From contig JBJOFG010000013.1 of assembly GCA_046048875.1 (NCBI GenBank), forward strand, positions 62,001 through 126,000: a stretch of 64,000 bases of DNA, written 5' to 3'. Source of the DNA: CAIZGX01 sp046048875 (lineage in GTDB: Bacteria > Bacteroidota > Bacteroidia > Flavobacteriales_D > Sanyastnellaceae). Below, in pieces: positions 24,781-33,793 of the stretch (its first letter is position 1; the number at the start of each line of letters is the position of its first letter). Under the pieces are notes generated by a model. That model made no database searches. It had not been told where the DNA came from and saw nothing but the letters and a program-made list of their open reading frames with translations. The translations under genes and the position numbers were made by a program.

Positions 24781-26175
24781 ATGAAAATACCCGGAAATGA
24801 TTCATTAAGAAAAATAGCATTTGTCTTCTCATTCTTTCTAATCTCGTTGACACACCACGGACAATTGTGGTTAGATCTAGATTCAGGATTTAGATGCGGA
24901 CCTTATTTTTCTTATGTATATCAATTGCTGGCCGATAATGAAAATAAAACAATTACGGCTGGGGGGTGGTTGACTACACTCGATTGTGAAGAGCTTTATG
25001 TGCCAGCGATATGGAACGGAAGTGATTGGACTAAATTAGGAGAACAAGGAGGAGCCGGAATTTTTAACCCGATAGGTAAATACGGCAATAGCTTATATGC
25101 TGGAGGTAGATATTTTGGAAATGATAAGACCCCATTTCTTCAATTCACGAATCATGGTTGGGACTCGGTTGCCACGGACATGAAGCTGTTTGATTTTAGT
25201 AGTTTCACAGAACTGAATGGCGAATTGTATGGTACAGTCCTTAGCTATTTTACTATTGCTGGTGATTCTGCAAATCTAGCTTTTAAGTGGAATGGAAATC
25301 ACGTGCAACCGTTGGTAGATTTCTTTGCTGGAAACGCAAGTGGTCATTGTTTGGCATTGTATCACGACACGCTTTTCGTTGGAGGACGTTTTTGGGAACC
25401 TCAACGAAATATTAATCACTTTGCTTCAATTTATGACCGAGATATTCACCAGGTTGGACAAGGCTTAGGGATTGACGCAAATGTTGAAGCCATGGTTGTA
25501 TACGACGATAAGCTTTGGCTTGGCGGCACCTTTCTTGGCGAATATTTTGGCAATTCAGGTTATGTCCATTTAATCTATTACGACGGTCACACTCTTCATC
25601 TGGCACCACATCAAACCAACGGGCGTGTGGTGTCCATGGAAGTGTATGAAAATGAGTTGTACCTCGCTGGTTGGTTTTCGGAAATAGACGGCATGGAATC
25701 ACACGGTGTAGCTAAATTGAATCAGTTCGGTAGCTTCGCTCTGAATCCAGACACAATCTACAATTCATACGACACGCCAGCATCAACCTTCCCAAATGTT
25801 GTCAGAGATATTGCAATTATGAACGACACCCTTTATATCGCAGGTGACTTCAAAAGAATCGGCACATGCGACAATCTTAATTCAATAGCAAAACTGAACA
25901 AGTCGCTGACAGGTAAAACCATACCCCTACAATCAAATTTCATCATATACCCCAATCCAACACAAGGAGATTTTATTCTTGAAACCAATAGCTATTTTAA
26001 TCAATCTGTTCCTATTCGCATGTATGATTCTTCTGGCCGTTTGGTATTAGAAGACACTTGGTTACTCGGAGAACGGCAGAAAAGAATTTCATTATCTTCA
26101 TTCAGCAACGGTGCTTATATCTTGCATCTAGAAACCAACGGAGAAAAGTTGAGTAGGACGATTATTAAGGAGTAG
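24781..26175 (+). CDS. Secreted propeller-like T9SS cargo protein
   Basis: A 464-residue protein. The N-terminal hydrophobic segment (IAFVFSFFLISLTHHGQ) serves as signal peptide. The body has six or so repeats built around a small hydrophobic-Y/V-AGG-F motif: NSLYAGGRYFG near 101, DTLFVGGRFWE near 199, DKLWLGGTFLGE near 243, NELYLAGWFSE near 292 and DTLYIAGDFKRIG near 350, interspersed with kelch-like strands. The C-terminal sorting domain reads YPNPTQGDFILETN and FSNGAYILHLETNGEKL. It starts 29 bp after the previous cargo gene and may be co-transcribed with it. Confidence 0.86.
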   Translation: MKIPGNDSLRKIAFVFSFFLISLTHHGQLWLDLDSGFRCGPYFSYVYQLLADNENKTITAGGWLTTLDCEELYVPAIWNGSDWTKLGEQGGAGIFNPIGKYGNSLYAGGRYFGNDKTPFLQFTNHGWDSVATDMKLFDFSSFTELNGELYGTVLSYFTIAGDSANLAFKWNGNHVQPLVDFFAGNASGHCLALYHDTLFVGGRFWEPQRNINHFASIYDRDIHQVGQGLGIDANVEAMVVYDDKLWLGGTFLGEYFGNSGYVHLIYYDGHTLHLAPHQTNGRVVSMEVYENELYLAGWFSEIDGMESHGVAKLNQFGSFALNPDTIYNSYDTPASTFPNVVRDIAIMNDTLYIAGDFKRIGTCDNLNSIAKLNKSLTGKTIPLQSNFIIYPNPTQGDFILETNSYFNQSVPIRMYDSSGRLVLEDTWLLGERQKRISLSSFSNGAYILHLETNGEKLSRTIIKE

Positions 26176-26176
26176 A

Positions 26177-26276
26177 GGAACTACGTTGTTAGAACTACGT
26201 TGTTAGACCCTCGTCCGAAGGACCCTCGCAACGGATGTTGCCTTCGCAAAGCCATTTGCCCTCGCAACGCCATCGT
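26177..26276. repeat. Mini-hairpin array upstream of the first ORF6N gene
   Basis: AAC TAC GTT (twice) is followed by CCTC/CTTC-linked GTCC GAA GGAC, GCAAC GGAT GTTGC, GCAAA GCCA TTTGC and a last GCAAC GCCATC GTTG. It abuts the conserved ORF6N promoter element. Confidence 0.84.
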
Positions 26277-26346
26277 TGAATAAACAGCATATAACCTGCA
26301 CATAAAAATTGGTGTGTTTTCCGAATTCGCGAAATAGGTTTGCTCT
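26277..26346 (+). promoter_or_regulatory. ORF6N/KilA-N upstream element with 11-bp iterons (copy 1)
   Basis: GAATAAACAGCATATAAC, then CTGCACATAAAAATTGGTG, are conserved with 46495-46565 and with the reverse strand at 48394-48472. On the opposite strand the core reads as 11-bp repeats of the type TATATGCTGTT. It also contains TTCGCGAA and a TAGGTTTG -7-like box (26335-26342) ending 4 nt before the ATG. Confidence 0.7.
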
Positions 26347-27213
26347 ATGGAACAAAACCTAATTAAATCTGAAATAGAATCACGAATATTTACCATACGA
26401 GGATTGCAAGTGATGCTCGATAGTGATTTGGCGAATTTTTATGATTCTGAAACTAAGTACATTAACCGGGCGGTCAATAGAAATATCGATCGGTTTCCAC
26501 CAGATTTCGCATTTCAACTTTCGCCAGATGAGTTTGAAAGTTTGAGGTGCCAATTTGGAACCTCAAACAATTCAAGAGGAGGTCGCCGCTATTTGCCATT
26601 CGTATTCACAGAGCAAGGAGTGTCTATGCTCTCTGCTGTATTGAACACTGATATTGCAATCAAAATCAGCATTCAAATTATTCGGGCATTTGTCGAACTC
26701 CGCAAATCAAATGCAGATATAAATCTTATAAATAGTAGGATTGATCGTATTGAAGCGAAGCAGGTTATTTCTGAATCAAAACTGAACAAAGTTCTAAATG
26801 CCCTTGAAGGAAATAATTCACCAAGCAGTGGCATTTTCTTCGACGGACAAATCTTTGACGCGTATGTCTTTTCAAGCGAACTTATTTCCAAATCAAAAAA
26901 ATCAATTCTTCTTATCGATAATTACATCGACGAAACCACATTATTGCAACTTTCGAAAAGAAGTCAAAATGTGAACTGCATTATTTACACAGAGAGAATC
27001 TCTGAGCAATTAAAACTCGACCTTGAAAAGCACAACTCGCAATATCCTCCAATTGAAATTCGAATTCTGAAAAATGCTCACGACAGATTTCTAATTATCG
27101 ATAAAAAGGAAATGTACCACCTTGGAGCATCACTAAAGGATCTCGGGAAAAGGTGGTTTGCTTTTTCTCGTATGGATGGGCAGGTTAATCAGATACTTTC
27201 TCAAATTCAGTAA
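26347..27213 (+). CDS. ORF6N-domain DNA-binding protein with PLD-like C-terminal domain
   Basis: A 288-residue protein. Residues 5-115 form an ORF6N domain (IESRIFTIRGLQVMLDSDLA, then RGGRRYLPFVFTEQGVSML), a DNA-binding module known from phage antirepressor-like proteins. A coiled linker leads to a C-terminal domain (about 155-280) with FDAYVFSSELISK, LLIDNYIDETTLL and HDRFLIIDKKEMYHLGAS. The last is an HxR-x4-D-x7-GAS variant of the phospholipase D motif, present once. The paralogue at 46566 shares both domains. Hairpin arrays flank it on both sides. The biological role is unknown; nuclease activity of the C-domain is only inferred. Confidence 0.85.
   Translation: MEQNLIKSEIESRIFTIRGLQVMLDSDLANFYDSETKYINRAVNRNIDRFPPDFAFQLSPDEFESLRCQFGTSNNSRGGRRYLPFVFTEQGVSMLSAVLNTDIAIKISIQIIRAFVELRKSNADINLINSRIDRIEAKQVISESKLNKVLNALEGNNSPSSGIFFDGQIFDAYVFSSELISKSKKSILLIDNYIDETTLLQLSKRSQNVNCIIYTERISEQLKLDLEKHNSQYPPIEIRILKNAHDRFLIIDKKEMYHLGASLKDLGKRWFAFSRMDGQVNQILSQIQ
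26541..26567. repeat. Palindrome inside the first ORF6N gene
   Basis: A 27-bp inverted repeat with arms TTTGAGGTGCCAA and TTGGAACCTCAAA around a central T; one of 13 pairs is a mismatch. It encodes the LRCQFGTS segment. The same place in the paralogue holds the 31-bp palindrome at 46758-46788. Confidence 0.75.
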
Positions 27214-27223
27214 TCCAAATTAG

Positions 27224-27358
27224 CGAAAACCTTCGGTTTTATTCCTACTTCGTAATTCCTACTGAGTAATTGGAACTACGTAATTGGAACTGCGTTGTTA
27301 AAACCGTCGAAGACATTCGCGAAGCATTCGTTGAAAACATTCGTCGAAGACATTCGTT
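27224..27358. repeat. Mini-hairpin array, mixed classes
   Basis: AAAACC TTC GGTTTT, TAC TTC GTA, AAC TAC GTA and AAC TGC GTT units are followed by ATTC-linked GTC GAA GAC, GC GAA GC, a TTGAAAA unit and GTC GAA GAC. It lies between the convergent ORF6N and HepT-like genes. Confidence 0.83.
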
Positions 27359-27365
27359 GATTCAA

Positions 27366-27719
27366 CTAATAGTGAAGATCTAGTATGTGAGAAACCTCTT
27401 TTCGCAAATAAGGAAGTTCCTTCCAGATGAAATTCCAGATTTTTTCGTTGGCGAGGTCGTCGTAGGAGTGAACGACATCGTTGCGGAGTTCTATAACGCG
27501 ACGCGAATTTTTAATGCGCATAACACGGGTGTGATCGACTTTCACGATGTCGTGCATGGCTTCGCCAATAATAATGAGGTCGCGCTCTATGGCGCGACGC
27601 ATCATTTTATTCGATAAGTATAATTTGAAATCTTCAATGGTTAACCCATTTGAGAACTCATGAATCTCGTCAATGGAACGAACAATGTCCGAGAGCAAAT
27701 CACGAACGTAACTATCCAT
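27366..27719 (-). CDS. HepT-like HEPN-domain protein (DUF86)
   Basis: From the ATG at 27719 it has 117 residues (MDSYVRDLLSDIVRSIDEI); the frame is open upstream but only through kynA. The HEPN ribonuclease motif Rx4HxY appears as RNDVVHSY near residue 82. HepT toxins normally sit beside a MntA-type nucleotidyltransferase antitoxin, which is absent here. The start codon overlaps the kynA stop by 8 bp, which suggests translational coupling to kynA. It may be a silent or solitary toxin, or a HEPN protein with another role. Confidence 0.85.
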   Translation of the reverse strand: MDSYVRDLLSDIVRSIDEIHEFSNGLTIEDFKLYLSNKMMRRAIERDLIIIGEAMHDIVKVDHTRVMRIKNSRRVIELRNDVVHSYDDLANEKIWNFIWKELPYLRKEVSHILDLHY

Positions 27720-28710
27720 TCTCGAATCCGAGTTTCTTTGCAAGTTCGTCGCTGATCGCAGGGAATTTTCTTCGTTCAACCAAGAAAGAGGTGAGCTCCG
27801 CAAATTCTTGAAACACGTAATGTTTCATAGCCGCTTCACGCAAATATCCTTTTCCTGTGCTTCCTCCCGTACCCGCTCTTCCGCCAATCATGCGGTGAAC
27901 CATGTTCATGTGTCTCCATCTCCAAGTCGCTAACAACTCGTCAATGTCTAACAAAGAGTTAATGATTCTATACGGATTTTGAAGAATCGGATAATCGCGA
28001 TACAACATAATGAAGAGCCCAGCTCTTCTAGCTTTCGCACTTAACTTTCTGTTTTCAACGGGTTCGTTCGACATAAACAATTCGTCGAACGCCTTCAAAT
28101 TCTGCATTTCCATTTCACTCAATGAAGAGGAATAGGCGTTTCTGTATTGCGTGCAAAAATCTTCACTTCCCCAATATTTCTCTTCGAAAAATGGCATGCG
28201 CTCCAACCAGTTGTTCACCAATTCCAACAGCGTTGTTTCTTTCGCTAACGTGTAAATCTGCTTCGCGTCTTCGCTGCGCAATTGACTGGTGAAATACTCT
28301 TGTCCATGACGTTCTTCCACTTTCAATCCCAACAATGTTTCCAATACTTTGAATTGCATGCTCTGAAATCCGCTAGCAGGACGAAGCATGTCGCGGAAGT
28401 CTAAGAAGTCTTGCGCCGACATGGTTTCCAAAATGTTGATCTTGTCTACTAAGATTCGAAGAATCTCAGTAACCCGGTGCATGCGGTTTACAGCGATTTG
28501 CAACTCCGGACTGTTGTCGTTAATGTTCTCTTTCGCAAGAATGTCGTAAACTGACTTCATTTCAAACAAAATCTGCTTGAACCACAATTCATACGATTGA
28601 TGAATGACAATGAATAACATTTCGTCGTGAGCGTGCTGACCTTGTTTGTCGCTCTCAAGTTCTTGAGCGTTCAAAACATCGCCCAATTTTAAATAATCGC
28701 TGTAATACAT
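27712..28710 (-). CDS. kynA: Tryptophan 2,3-dioxygenase
   Basis: A 332-residue haem enzyme that opens the indole ring of tryptophan to N-formylkynurenine, the first step of the kynurenine pathway. Signature stretches are YYSDYLKLGDVLNAQ, HDEMLFIVIHQSYELWFKQI (distal-side motif near residues 28-47), WRWRHMNMVHRMIGGRAGTG and GGSTGKGYLR. The length is slightly larger than the ~280-residue bacterial enzymes, closer to eukaryote-like forms. No other kynurenine-pathway gene is in the window. Its 3' end overlaps the HepT-like gene. Confidence 0.94.
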   Translation of the reverse strand: MYYSDYLKLGDVLNAQELESDKQGQHAHDEMLFIVIHQSYELWFKQILFEMKSVYDILAKENINDNSPELQIAVNRMHRVTEILRILVDKINILETMSAQDFLDFRDMLRPASGFQSMQFKVLETLLGLKVEERHGQEYFTSQLRSEDAKQIYTLAKETTLLELVNNWLERMPFFEEKYWGSEDFCTQYRNAYSSSLSEMEMQNLKAFDELFMSNEPVENRKLSAKARRAGLFIMLYRDYPILQNPYRIINSLLDIDELLATWRWRHMNMVHRMIGGRAGTGGSTGKGYLREAAMKHYVFQEFAELTSFLVERRKFPAISDELAKKLGFENG

Positions 28711-28743
28711 GCCTGCAAGTTACAAAGGCAAGTTTAGATAACC

Positions 28744-30942
28744 TTATTTCGATTTAATAAATCGGAAAAGACTTTTGTCAGTCTGCAAAGTGTAGATTCC
28801 CGCAGCCAAAGACTGACAAGGAATTTCTTGTGTGTTGAAGAAAACCTGAACCACTTCCCCTTGCATGGAAAGTATTCTTCCTGAAATCTTTTCGGTGCAG
28901 TGAAGCGATTCCACAACCGGATTAGGATAGATCGAAATTTCAGAAACAAGTTCATTTACACTTACAGGAAGATTGCTTGCATTCGGAGTAGAAACGGTCC
29001 AATCGATCCAGTTTGGATTAGCATCTGTTGCTCTTCCAAAAGAATAATTGATTGGAATGTTAGAATAGGTAATTGAATCAATAAGCACACGCGCATTGTT
29101 CTGTACCTCTGAGATATAGATGGTTTCAGATAGGTCGTCGAGTTTGAAATCTAAATGATTCAATCCTTGCTCGGGTTCATTGTCTGCATACAACAATTGA
29201 AACTCTCCAGCATCTAACGTCACATTCGGTAAGGGCCATTTGTTCCAATTGCTGGCGTCGTCAGAGATGAATTTGTTTCCAAGATATACTGCAGCTGGAC
29301 CAGGATTGTACAATTCAATCCAATCTTCATTCGCGCCCAAAAAGTCAATGCAATTATCGGTTCCCAATGGTGCAATTTCATTAATAACCAAAGGCGTTGA
29401 AGACTCTTGCCCATAGAGGTATTCAAAATTGCAATCGTGCGCATCTATCTCGTTCAACCATTCAACAGGTATAACGCCAACTATAATGTTTATACTATCA
29501 GTTGGAAGTGGTCCTTCGAATTGATAAAGCTGATCTTCCAGACCATAGTATCCCAAGCTTGTTGCCGTGCCATTGTTCCAAGTGGAAGTTCCAATTTCCT
29601 TCCACACAACAGCTAACTGATTACTGTTGAGATTACTTTGGAATGAAACGAACAGACTGTCGTTACTGAATTTCGGAACCACATTGAAAATTCGTGTAAA
29701 CGGTTGAAGCGTCTCGAGTTGCTGAAGCGCTTGCGTAGCGCGTGTTTCCACGTAGGGAACAATGCCGTATTGCACTTGTCCGCCCCAAGCACTGGAAATG
29801 CTGTTCGCGAAATCTTCAACCGTAAAACCATAATCCAACGGACGAAGCGGATCTTCAGCAGCTGCGGTATAGATGATGTTTTGAATTTGTGTTGCCTTCG
29901 TTTGAAAAGCCGTTGCGTTAAATTGCGAAGCAATAAGATCGTTCACGTTATTGCTGAATTCGTTCCGATACGCAGGAATTTGCAAGAGTCTTGTGAAAAG
30001 CGGACGGTTGGAAGAGGTCGTCCATGAATACAAATTTCGTTGCGCCCAATCGACATTCACCCAATCGATTCCCAAAGTGTTGTCTAAATCGTAGGGAATG
30101 TATTCGAGCTTTCCAGTTTTCTCGTTGTGATAGAGGTAGAAATTATTTTTATTGAAAATGTAGTTGTCCCAATTTCCCAATAAAATATCAGCCGCCATAA
30201 TTTTCAAGTAGTCATGCACATTGAAAACTTTTTCAAGTTCACACGGAAGCGAAGAAAGCGGTGTATTGTTTAAAACATCTATGAATCGTGCTAATTCAGA
30301 GTAGTTATTGAGGAATTCATTTTCAACGAGATCATAGGCATCGTCGGTGTACAAGGTTGGATTGGTTCCTTGGAAGGTGAGGTCAGATCCCCAAAGGCAC
30401 TTCCATAAATTTCCTGTTCCGTCGTCGAAGCGGACATCTGCAAAGCGATTGTCAATGTGCTCTACATTCAAGTACACGCCCATGTATGTTTCGTTCACAT
30501 ACACCCGAACATGTGAAGTGCGACAGGCAGGCAATCCGGCTTCACGGAAAAAATCCCAACACAATTTTGCGCGAAGAATAGAGGGGTCATTCTGATTCCC
30601 AATCAAATTCAATTCTGCTAGTCCGTAAAAGTTTTGATCTACGAATTTGTCGAGATTTATTTTGAACGATTTCTTTTGAGCGTTCAACGAAGTGTTTCCA
30701 CGGAAGCGAACGCCAACTGAGGAATAAGCAGAAAATCCTGAACTAAACGTATAGACCATATCGGCAGGATATTCGTGTGAATTACCCAAGTTGTTATACA
30801 TGGCCAACAACGAATCTGGATCAATGGTTATGGAAACGCTCGCTACTTCTTCTTGAATGAAAGCAGGGCCAAAGGCAGGCTGTTGAGCGTAAATGTTCGA
30901 AAAGAAAAATGCGAATACAATGGCTAAAAGCGCGCTTCTCAT
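28744..30942 (-). CDS. CotH kinase-family protein with lamin-tail domain and T9SS sorting domain
   Basis: A 732-residue protein with signal peptide MRSALLAIVFAFFFSNIYAQ. Residues 35-400 match the CotH family (VGVRFRGNTSLNAQKKSFKI, ELNLIGNQNDPSILRAKLC, VRVYVNETYMGVYLNVEHID, YIPYDLDNTLG), whose atypical kinase fold phosphorylates spore-coat proteins in Bacillus. A lamin-tail-like domain follows near 520-640 (LVINEIAPLG, DWIELYNPGPAAVYLGN). The end (IYPNPVVESLHC, LAAGIYTLQTDKS) is a type A sorting domain. It overlaps the NUDIX gene by 4 bp. The substrate in this phylum is unknown. Confidence 0.9.
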   Translation of the reverse strand: MRSALLAIVFAFFFSNIYAQQPAFGPAFIQEEVASVSITIDPDSLLAMYNNLGNSHEYPADMVYTFSSGFSAYSSVGVRFRGNTSLNAQKKSFKINLDKFVDQNFYGLAELNLIGNQNDPSILRAKLCWDFFREAGLPACRTSHVRVYVNETYMGVYLNVEHIDNRFADVRFDDGTGNLWKCLWGSDLTFQGTNPTLYTDDAYDLVENEFLNNYSELARFIDVLNNTPLSSLPCELEKVFNVHDYLKIMAADILLGNWDNYIFNKNNFYLYHNEKTGKLEYIPYDLDNTLGIDWVNVDWAQRNLYSWTTSSNRPLFTRLLQIPAYRNEFSNNVNDLIASQFNATAFQTKATQIQNIIYTAAAEDPLRPLDYGFTVEDFANSISSAWGGQVQYGIVPYVETRATQALQQLETLQPFTRIFNVVPKFSNDSLFVSFQSNLNSNQLAVVWKEIGTSTWNNGTATSLGYYGLEDQLYQFEGPLPTDSINIIVGVIPVEWLNEIDAHDCNFEYLYGQESSTPLVINEIAPLGTDNCIDFLGANEDWIELYNPGPAAVYLGNKFISDDASNWNKWPLPNVTLDAGEFQLLYADNEPEQGLNHLDFKLDDLSETIYISEVQNNARVLIDSITYSNIPINYSFGRATDANPNWIDWTVSTPNASNLPVSVNELVSEISIYPNPVVESLHCTEKISGRILSMQGEVVQVFFNTQEIPCQSLAAGIYTLQTDKSLFRFIKSK

Positions 30943-31652
30943 TTCTTGGTGAATAATTGTGCGGGCTTGTGCAACACACCTTGTTGTTTTTCTTCCAAGG
31001 CTGTTACCGTCTCTGTGCGAAGGATATTCTTTCTGAAGTTGCGCTTGTCTAATTTCTTGTCGAGAATAATTTCATACAATTTCTGCAATTGCGACAACGT
31101 GAATTTTTCGGGAAGTAATTCGAAGCCAATGTGGTCGGCCATCAATTCATGACGAAGCATCAGTAATGCTTTGTGCACAATCTCGTTGTGGTCGAAGGCC
31201 AAAGACGGAATGTTGTAAACGTCGACCCAATAGGTGTTTCCAGCAAACGACGCTGCTTTTGGTTTGAACTCAGACAACTTCACCAATGAATAATAACCAA
31301 TGGTTAATACGCGTCTTTCCGGATTCACACGGAAGGTGCGAAGCCACTGCTGGTCTTTCAATCCGCGAACACGATTCGGATCTCCAAATGCATGGAACTG
31401 CTTCAAGTAAATTCCTTTCAACGAAGTCAACTCTTGCAAGATGCGTTTCGCGGCTTCGTCTAAACTTTCGTTGTCGAGAACCAAATCTCCAGGAACAGCT
31501 TTTTGAGTTTTAAGGTGAATAGTGTCGGGCTGCTTTTGCTCAATTAACAACACTTTCAGCGTGTCGTTATCAAATCCGAAAACAACACAGTCAACGGAAA
31601 CATCCATTCCTAAAGTGTTTTTAGGCGTTGGTTCACTATTCTTTTTACTCAT
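30939..31652 (-). CDS. NUDIX-domain transcriptional regulator (NrtR-like)
   Basis: A 237-residue protein. The N-terminal NUDIX fold (VDCVVFGFDNDTLKVLLIEQ) has a degenerate Nudix box (DNESLDEAAKRILQELTSL) that keeps the R..L.E.T part but lacks the full catalytic GX5EX7REUXEE pattern. The C-terminal 70 residues form a winged helix (LLPEKFTLSQLQKLYEIILD, DKRNFRKNILRTE). This two-domain design is that of NrtR and related sugar- or ADP-ribose-sensing repressors. The target genes are not evident; the CotH-type gene just downstream shares its transcript (ATGA overlap). Confidence 0.87.
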   Translation of the reverse strand: MSKKNSEPTPKNTLGMDVSVDCVVFGFDNDTLKVLLIEQKQPDTIHLKTQKAVPGDLVLDNESLDEAAKRILQELTSLKGIYLKQFHAFGDPNRVRGLKDQQWLRTFRVNPERRVLTIGYYSLVKLSEFKPKAASFAGNTYWVDVYNIPSLAFDHNEIVHKALLMLRHELMADHIGFELLPEKFTLSQLQKLYEIILDKKLDKRNFRKNILRTETVTALEEKQQGVLHKPAQLFTKK

Positions 31653-31715
31653 GATACTTCGTGTGCTAAATACACTTTCAAATGTAAAGCAAAAAATTCA
31701 TTTACTTTCGTAGCT

Positions 31716-33722
31716 ATGATTACATCAGCTCTTCAGCCGCTCTCTATTGGAAAGAATGAAATTAAGAATCGCTTCATCATGGGGTCTATGCACACCGGAT
31801 TGGAAGAACTTCCAAACGGATTTGAAGCCATGGCCGCGTATTTCACGGAACGCGCGAAAGGTGAAGTGGGATTGATTATTACAGGCGGAGTTTCTCCAAA
31901 CAAAGAAGGAAGACTTTGGCCAGGCGCCATTTGCTTCAATGCCGATGAGCAGATTTCGAAACATCAAATCATTACAAACGCGGTGCACGAAGCTGGAGGG
32001 AAGATTGCCATGCAAATTCTGCATGCTGGAAGATATGGGGTGCACGATAAATGCGTGAGTGCTTCGGCCATTCAAGCGCCGATCAATATTTATACGCCAC
32101 GCGCTTTGAGCATTGAAGAAATTCAAAATACAATTCAAGACTTCGCGAATTGTGCGCGCAGAGCGGAAGAGGCGGGATACGATGGAATTGAAATCATGGG
32201 CAGCGAAGGTTATTTCCTTCATCAGTTTGTTGCGCCGCGTACAAACAAACGCGAAGACGAATACGGAGGAACGTTCGAAAATAGAATGCGTCTTCCGTTG
32301 GAAATTATTGCTGCTATTCGCGAAGTGGTATCTGAAAAGTTCATGCTCATTTATCGCATTTCAGTGGTTGATTTGGTGGAAGAAGGAAGTTCGAAAGAGG
32401 AAGTCATTCAATTCGCGAAGGCGTTGGAGACCGCAGGTGTTCATTTGTTGAACACGGGCATTGGTTGGCACGAAGCGCGCATTCCAACGATTAGCATGCG
32501 CGTTCCAAGAGGCTCTTTTGTTTGGGCTGCGGAATTGTTGAAGCAACACGTTTCCATTCCGGTTTCAGCAACGAATAGAATTAACACGCCCGAATTGGCG
32601 GAAGAAATTATTTCTTCTAGAAAGGCCGATGCTGTGAGCATGGCGCGTCCGCTTTTGGCCGATCCGCATTTTGTATTGAAGGCCAAGAACAATCAATCGA
32701 ACCTCATTAACACATGTGTGGGCTGCAATCAAGCGTGCCTCGATCAAATCTTTTCGGGAGAAATTGCTTCGTGTTTGGTGAATCCGTTTGCAGCGAGAGA
32801 GCTGACTCTGCAGCTTCTTCCTTCAACATACAAAAAGAAAATTGCAGTGGTAGGTGCAGGTGTTGCAGGACTCACAGCGGCCTTGGTTTTGGCGCAACGT
32901 GGCAATGAAGTGGAAGTGTTCGAGCAGCAAGAATCGTTGGGCGGACAACTTCGCTTGGCAGCGCAAGTACCTGGAAAGGAAGAGTTCTTTGAAACCATTC
33001 GCTATTATACCGAGCAGTTGAATCATCACGGTGTGAAGATTCATTTGAATACTTCCTTCGAACTGAAAAAATTTCAGGATGGAAATTTCGAAGAGCTGGT
33101 TTGGGCCACAGGCGTGGTTCCTAGCGAGTATGCTTGGGAAGAAAACGACGGCTCGCTTCCTGTGTTGAATTATGTGGAAGCCATTCAGAAGAACGCTTCT
33201 TTGGGCAATGAGGTGGTTGTCTTAGGTGCCGGTGGAATTGCCATGGATGTGGCATCGTTACTTACGCAGAAGACTGAAACCAAAGAAGAATACAGCGCAC
33301 ATTGGGGAATAGATGTGCAGTTGGAACATCGCGGAGCTCTTCAAGAAAAACAAGAGCGCACTCCTCTTCGCAAGGTTTCTATTCTTCAGCGAAGCAACAA
33401 GAAGTTGGGAAATAAATTGGGAAAGACCACGGTGTGGTCGCACAGAACCGAGCTGCAACAATTGGGAGTGGGGGTGTTCAACGGATCAACAGGATTGAAG
33501 ATATTAGGCGGAGAGTTGTTGTTCAATTCGAATGGAATCGATTACGTGCTTCAACCCAATGCAATTGTCTTATGCTTGGGGCAACGCTCGGCGCAAACAG
33601 ATGTTTTAACATTTGTTGAAGCTGGAATTCCGTTGCATGTATTGGGCGGTGCGCACGATACGAATGGACTCGACGCTAAAAAAGTTATTCGAGAGGCGAC
33701 CGAGTGGGCGCTTAAATTCTGA
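31716..33722 (+). CDS. fadH: 2,4-dienoyl-CoA reductase, NADPH-dependent (FadH-like)
   Basis: A 668-residue flavoprotein, close to the 672 of E. coli FadH. The N-terminal TIM barrel (FMN, residues 1-330) has GGKIAMQILHAGRYG, GYDGIEIMGSEGYF and NTGIGWHEARIPTI. The 4Fe-4S ligands follow in CVGCNQACLDQIFSGEIASC (residues 333-352). The FAD/NADP part begins at VVGAGVAGLTAALVLAQRG near 378. It reduces 2,4-dienoyl-CoA during beta-oxidation of unsaturated fatty acids. It is divergent from the NUDIX gene, and a TACTTTCG box lies just before the ATG. Confidence 0.93.
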   Translation: MITSALQPLSIGKNEIKNRFIMGSMHTGLEELPNGFEAMAAYFTERAKGEVGLIITGGVSPNKEGRLWPGAICFNADEQISKHQIITNAVHEAGGKIAMQILHAGRYGVHDKCVSASAIQAPINIYTPRALSIEEIQNTIQDFANCARRAEEAGYDGIEIMGSEGYFLHQFVAPRTNKREDEYGGTFENRMRLPLEIIAAIREVVSEKFMLIYRISVVDLVEEGSSKEEVIQFAKALETAGVHLLNTGIGWHEARIPTISMRVPRGSFVWAAELLKQHVSIPVSATNRINTPELAEEIISSRKADAVSMARPLLADPHFVLKAKNNQSNLINTCVGCNQACLDQIFSGEIASCLVNPFAARELTLQLLPSTYKKKIAVVGAGVAGLTAALVLAQRGNEVEVFEQQESLGGQLRLAAQVPGKEEFFETIRYYTEQLNHHGVKIHLNTSFELKKFQDGNFEELVWATGVVPSEYAWEENDGSLPVLNYVEAIQKNASLGNEVVVLGAGGIAMDVASLLTQKTETKEEYSAHWGIDVQLEHRGALQEKQERTPLRKVSILQRSNKKLGNKLGKTTVWSHRTELQQLGVGVFNGSTGLKILGGELLFNSNGIDYVLQPNAIVLCLGQRSAQTDVLTFVEAGIPLHVLGGAHDTNGLDAKKVIREATEWALKF

Positions 33723-33793
33723 TTGTGAAAAAATAGAGTTGGTGTATTAAGTACACTTTCTTTTCTTTGTGACTTCAATTTGAACGAAATAAA

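Noticed and set aside
26177..27358. Insertion sequence around the ORF6N gene
   Set aside because: No transposase and no clean terminal inverted repeats or target duplications; the flanking arrays here belong to different classes.
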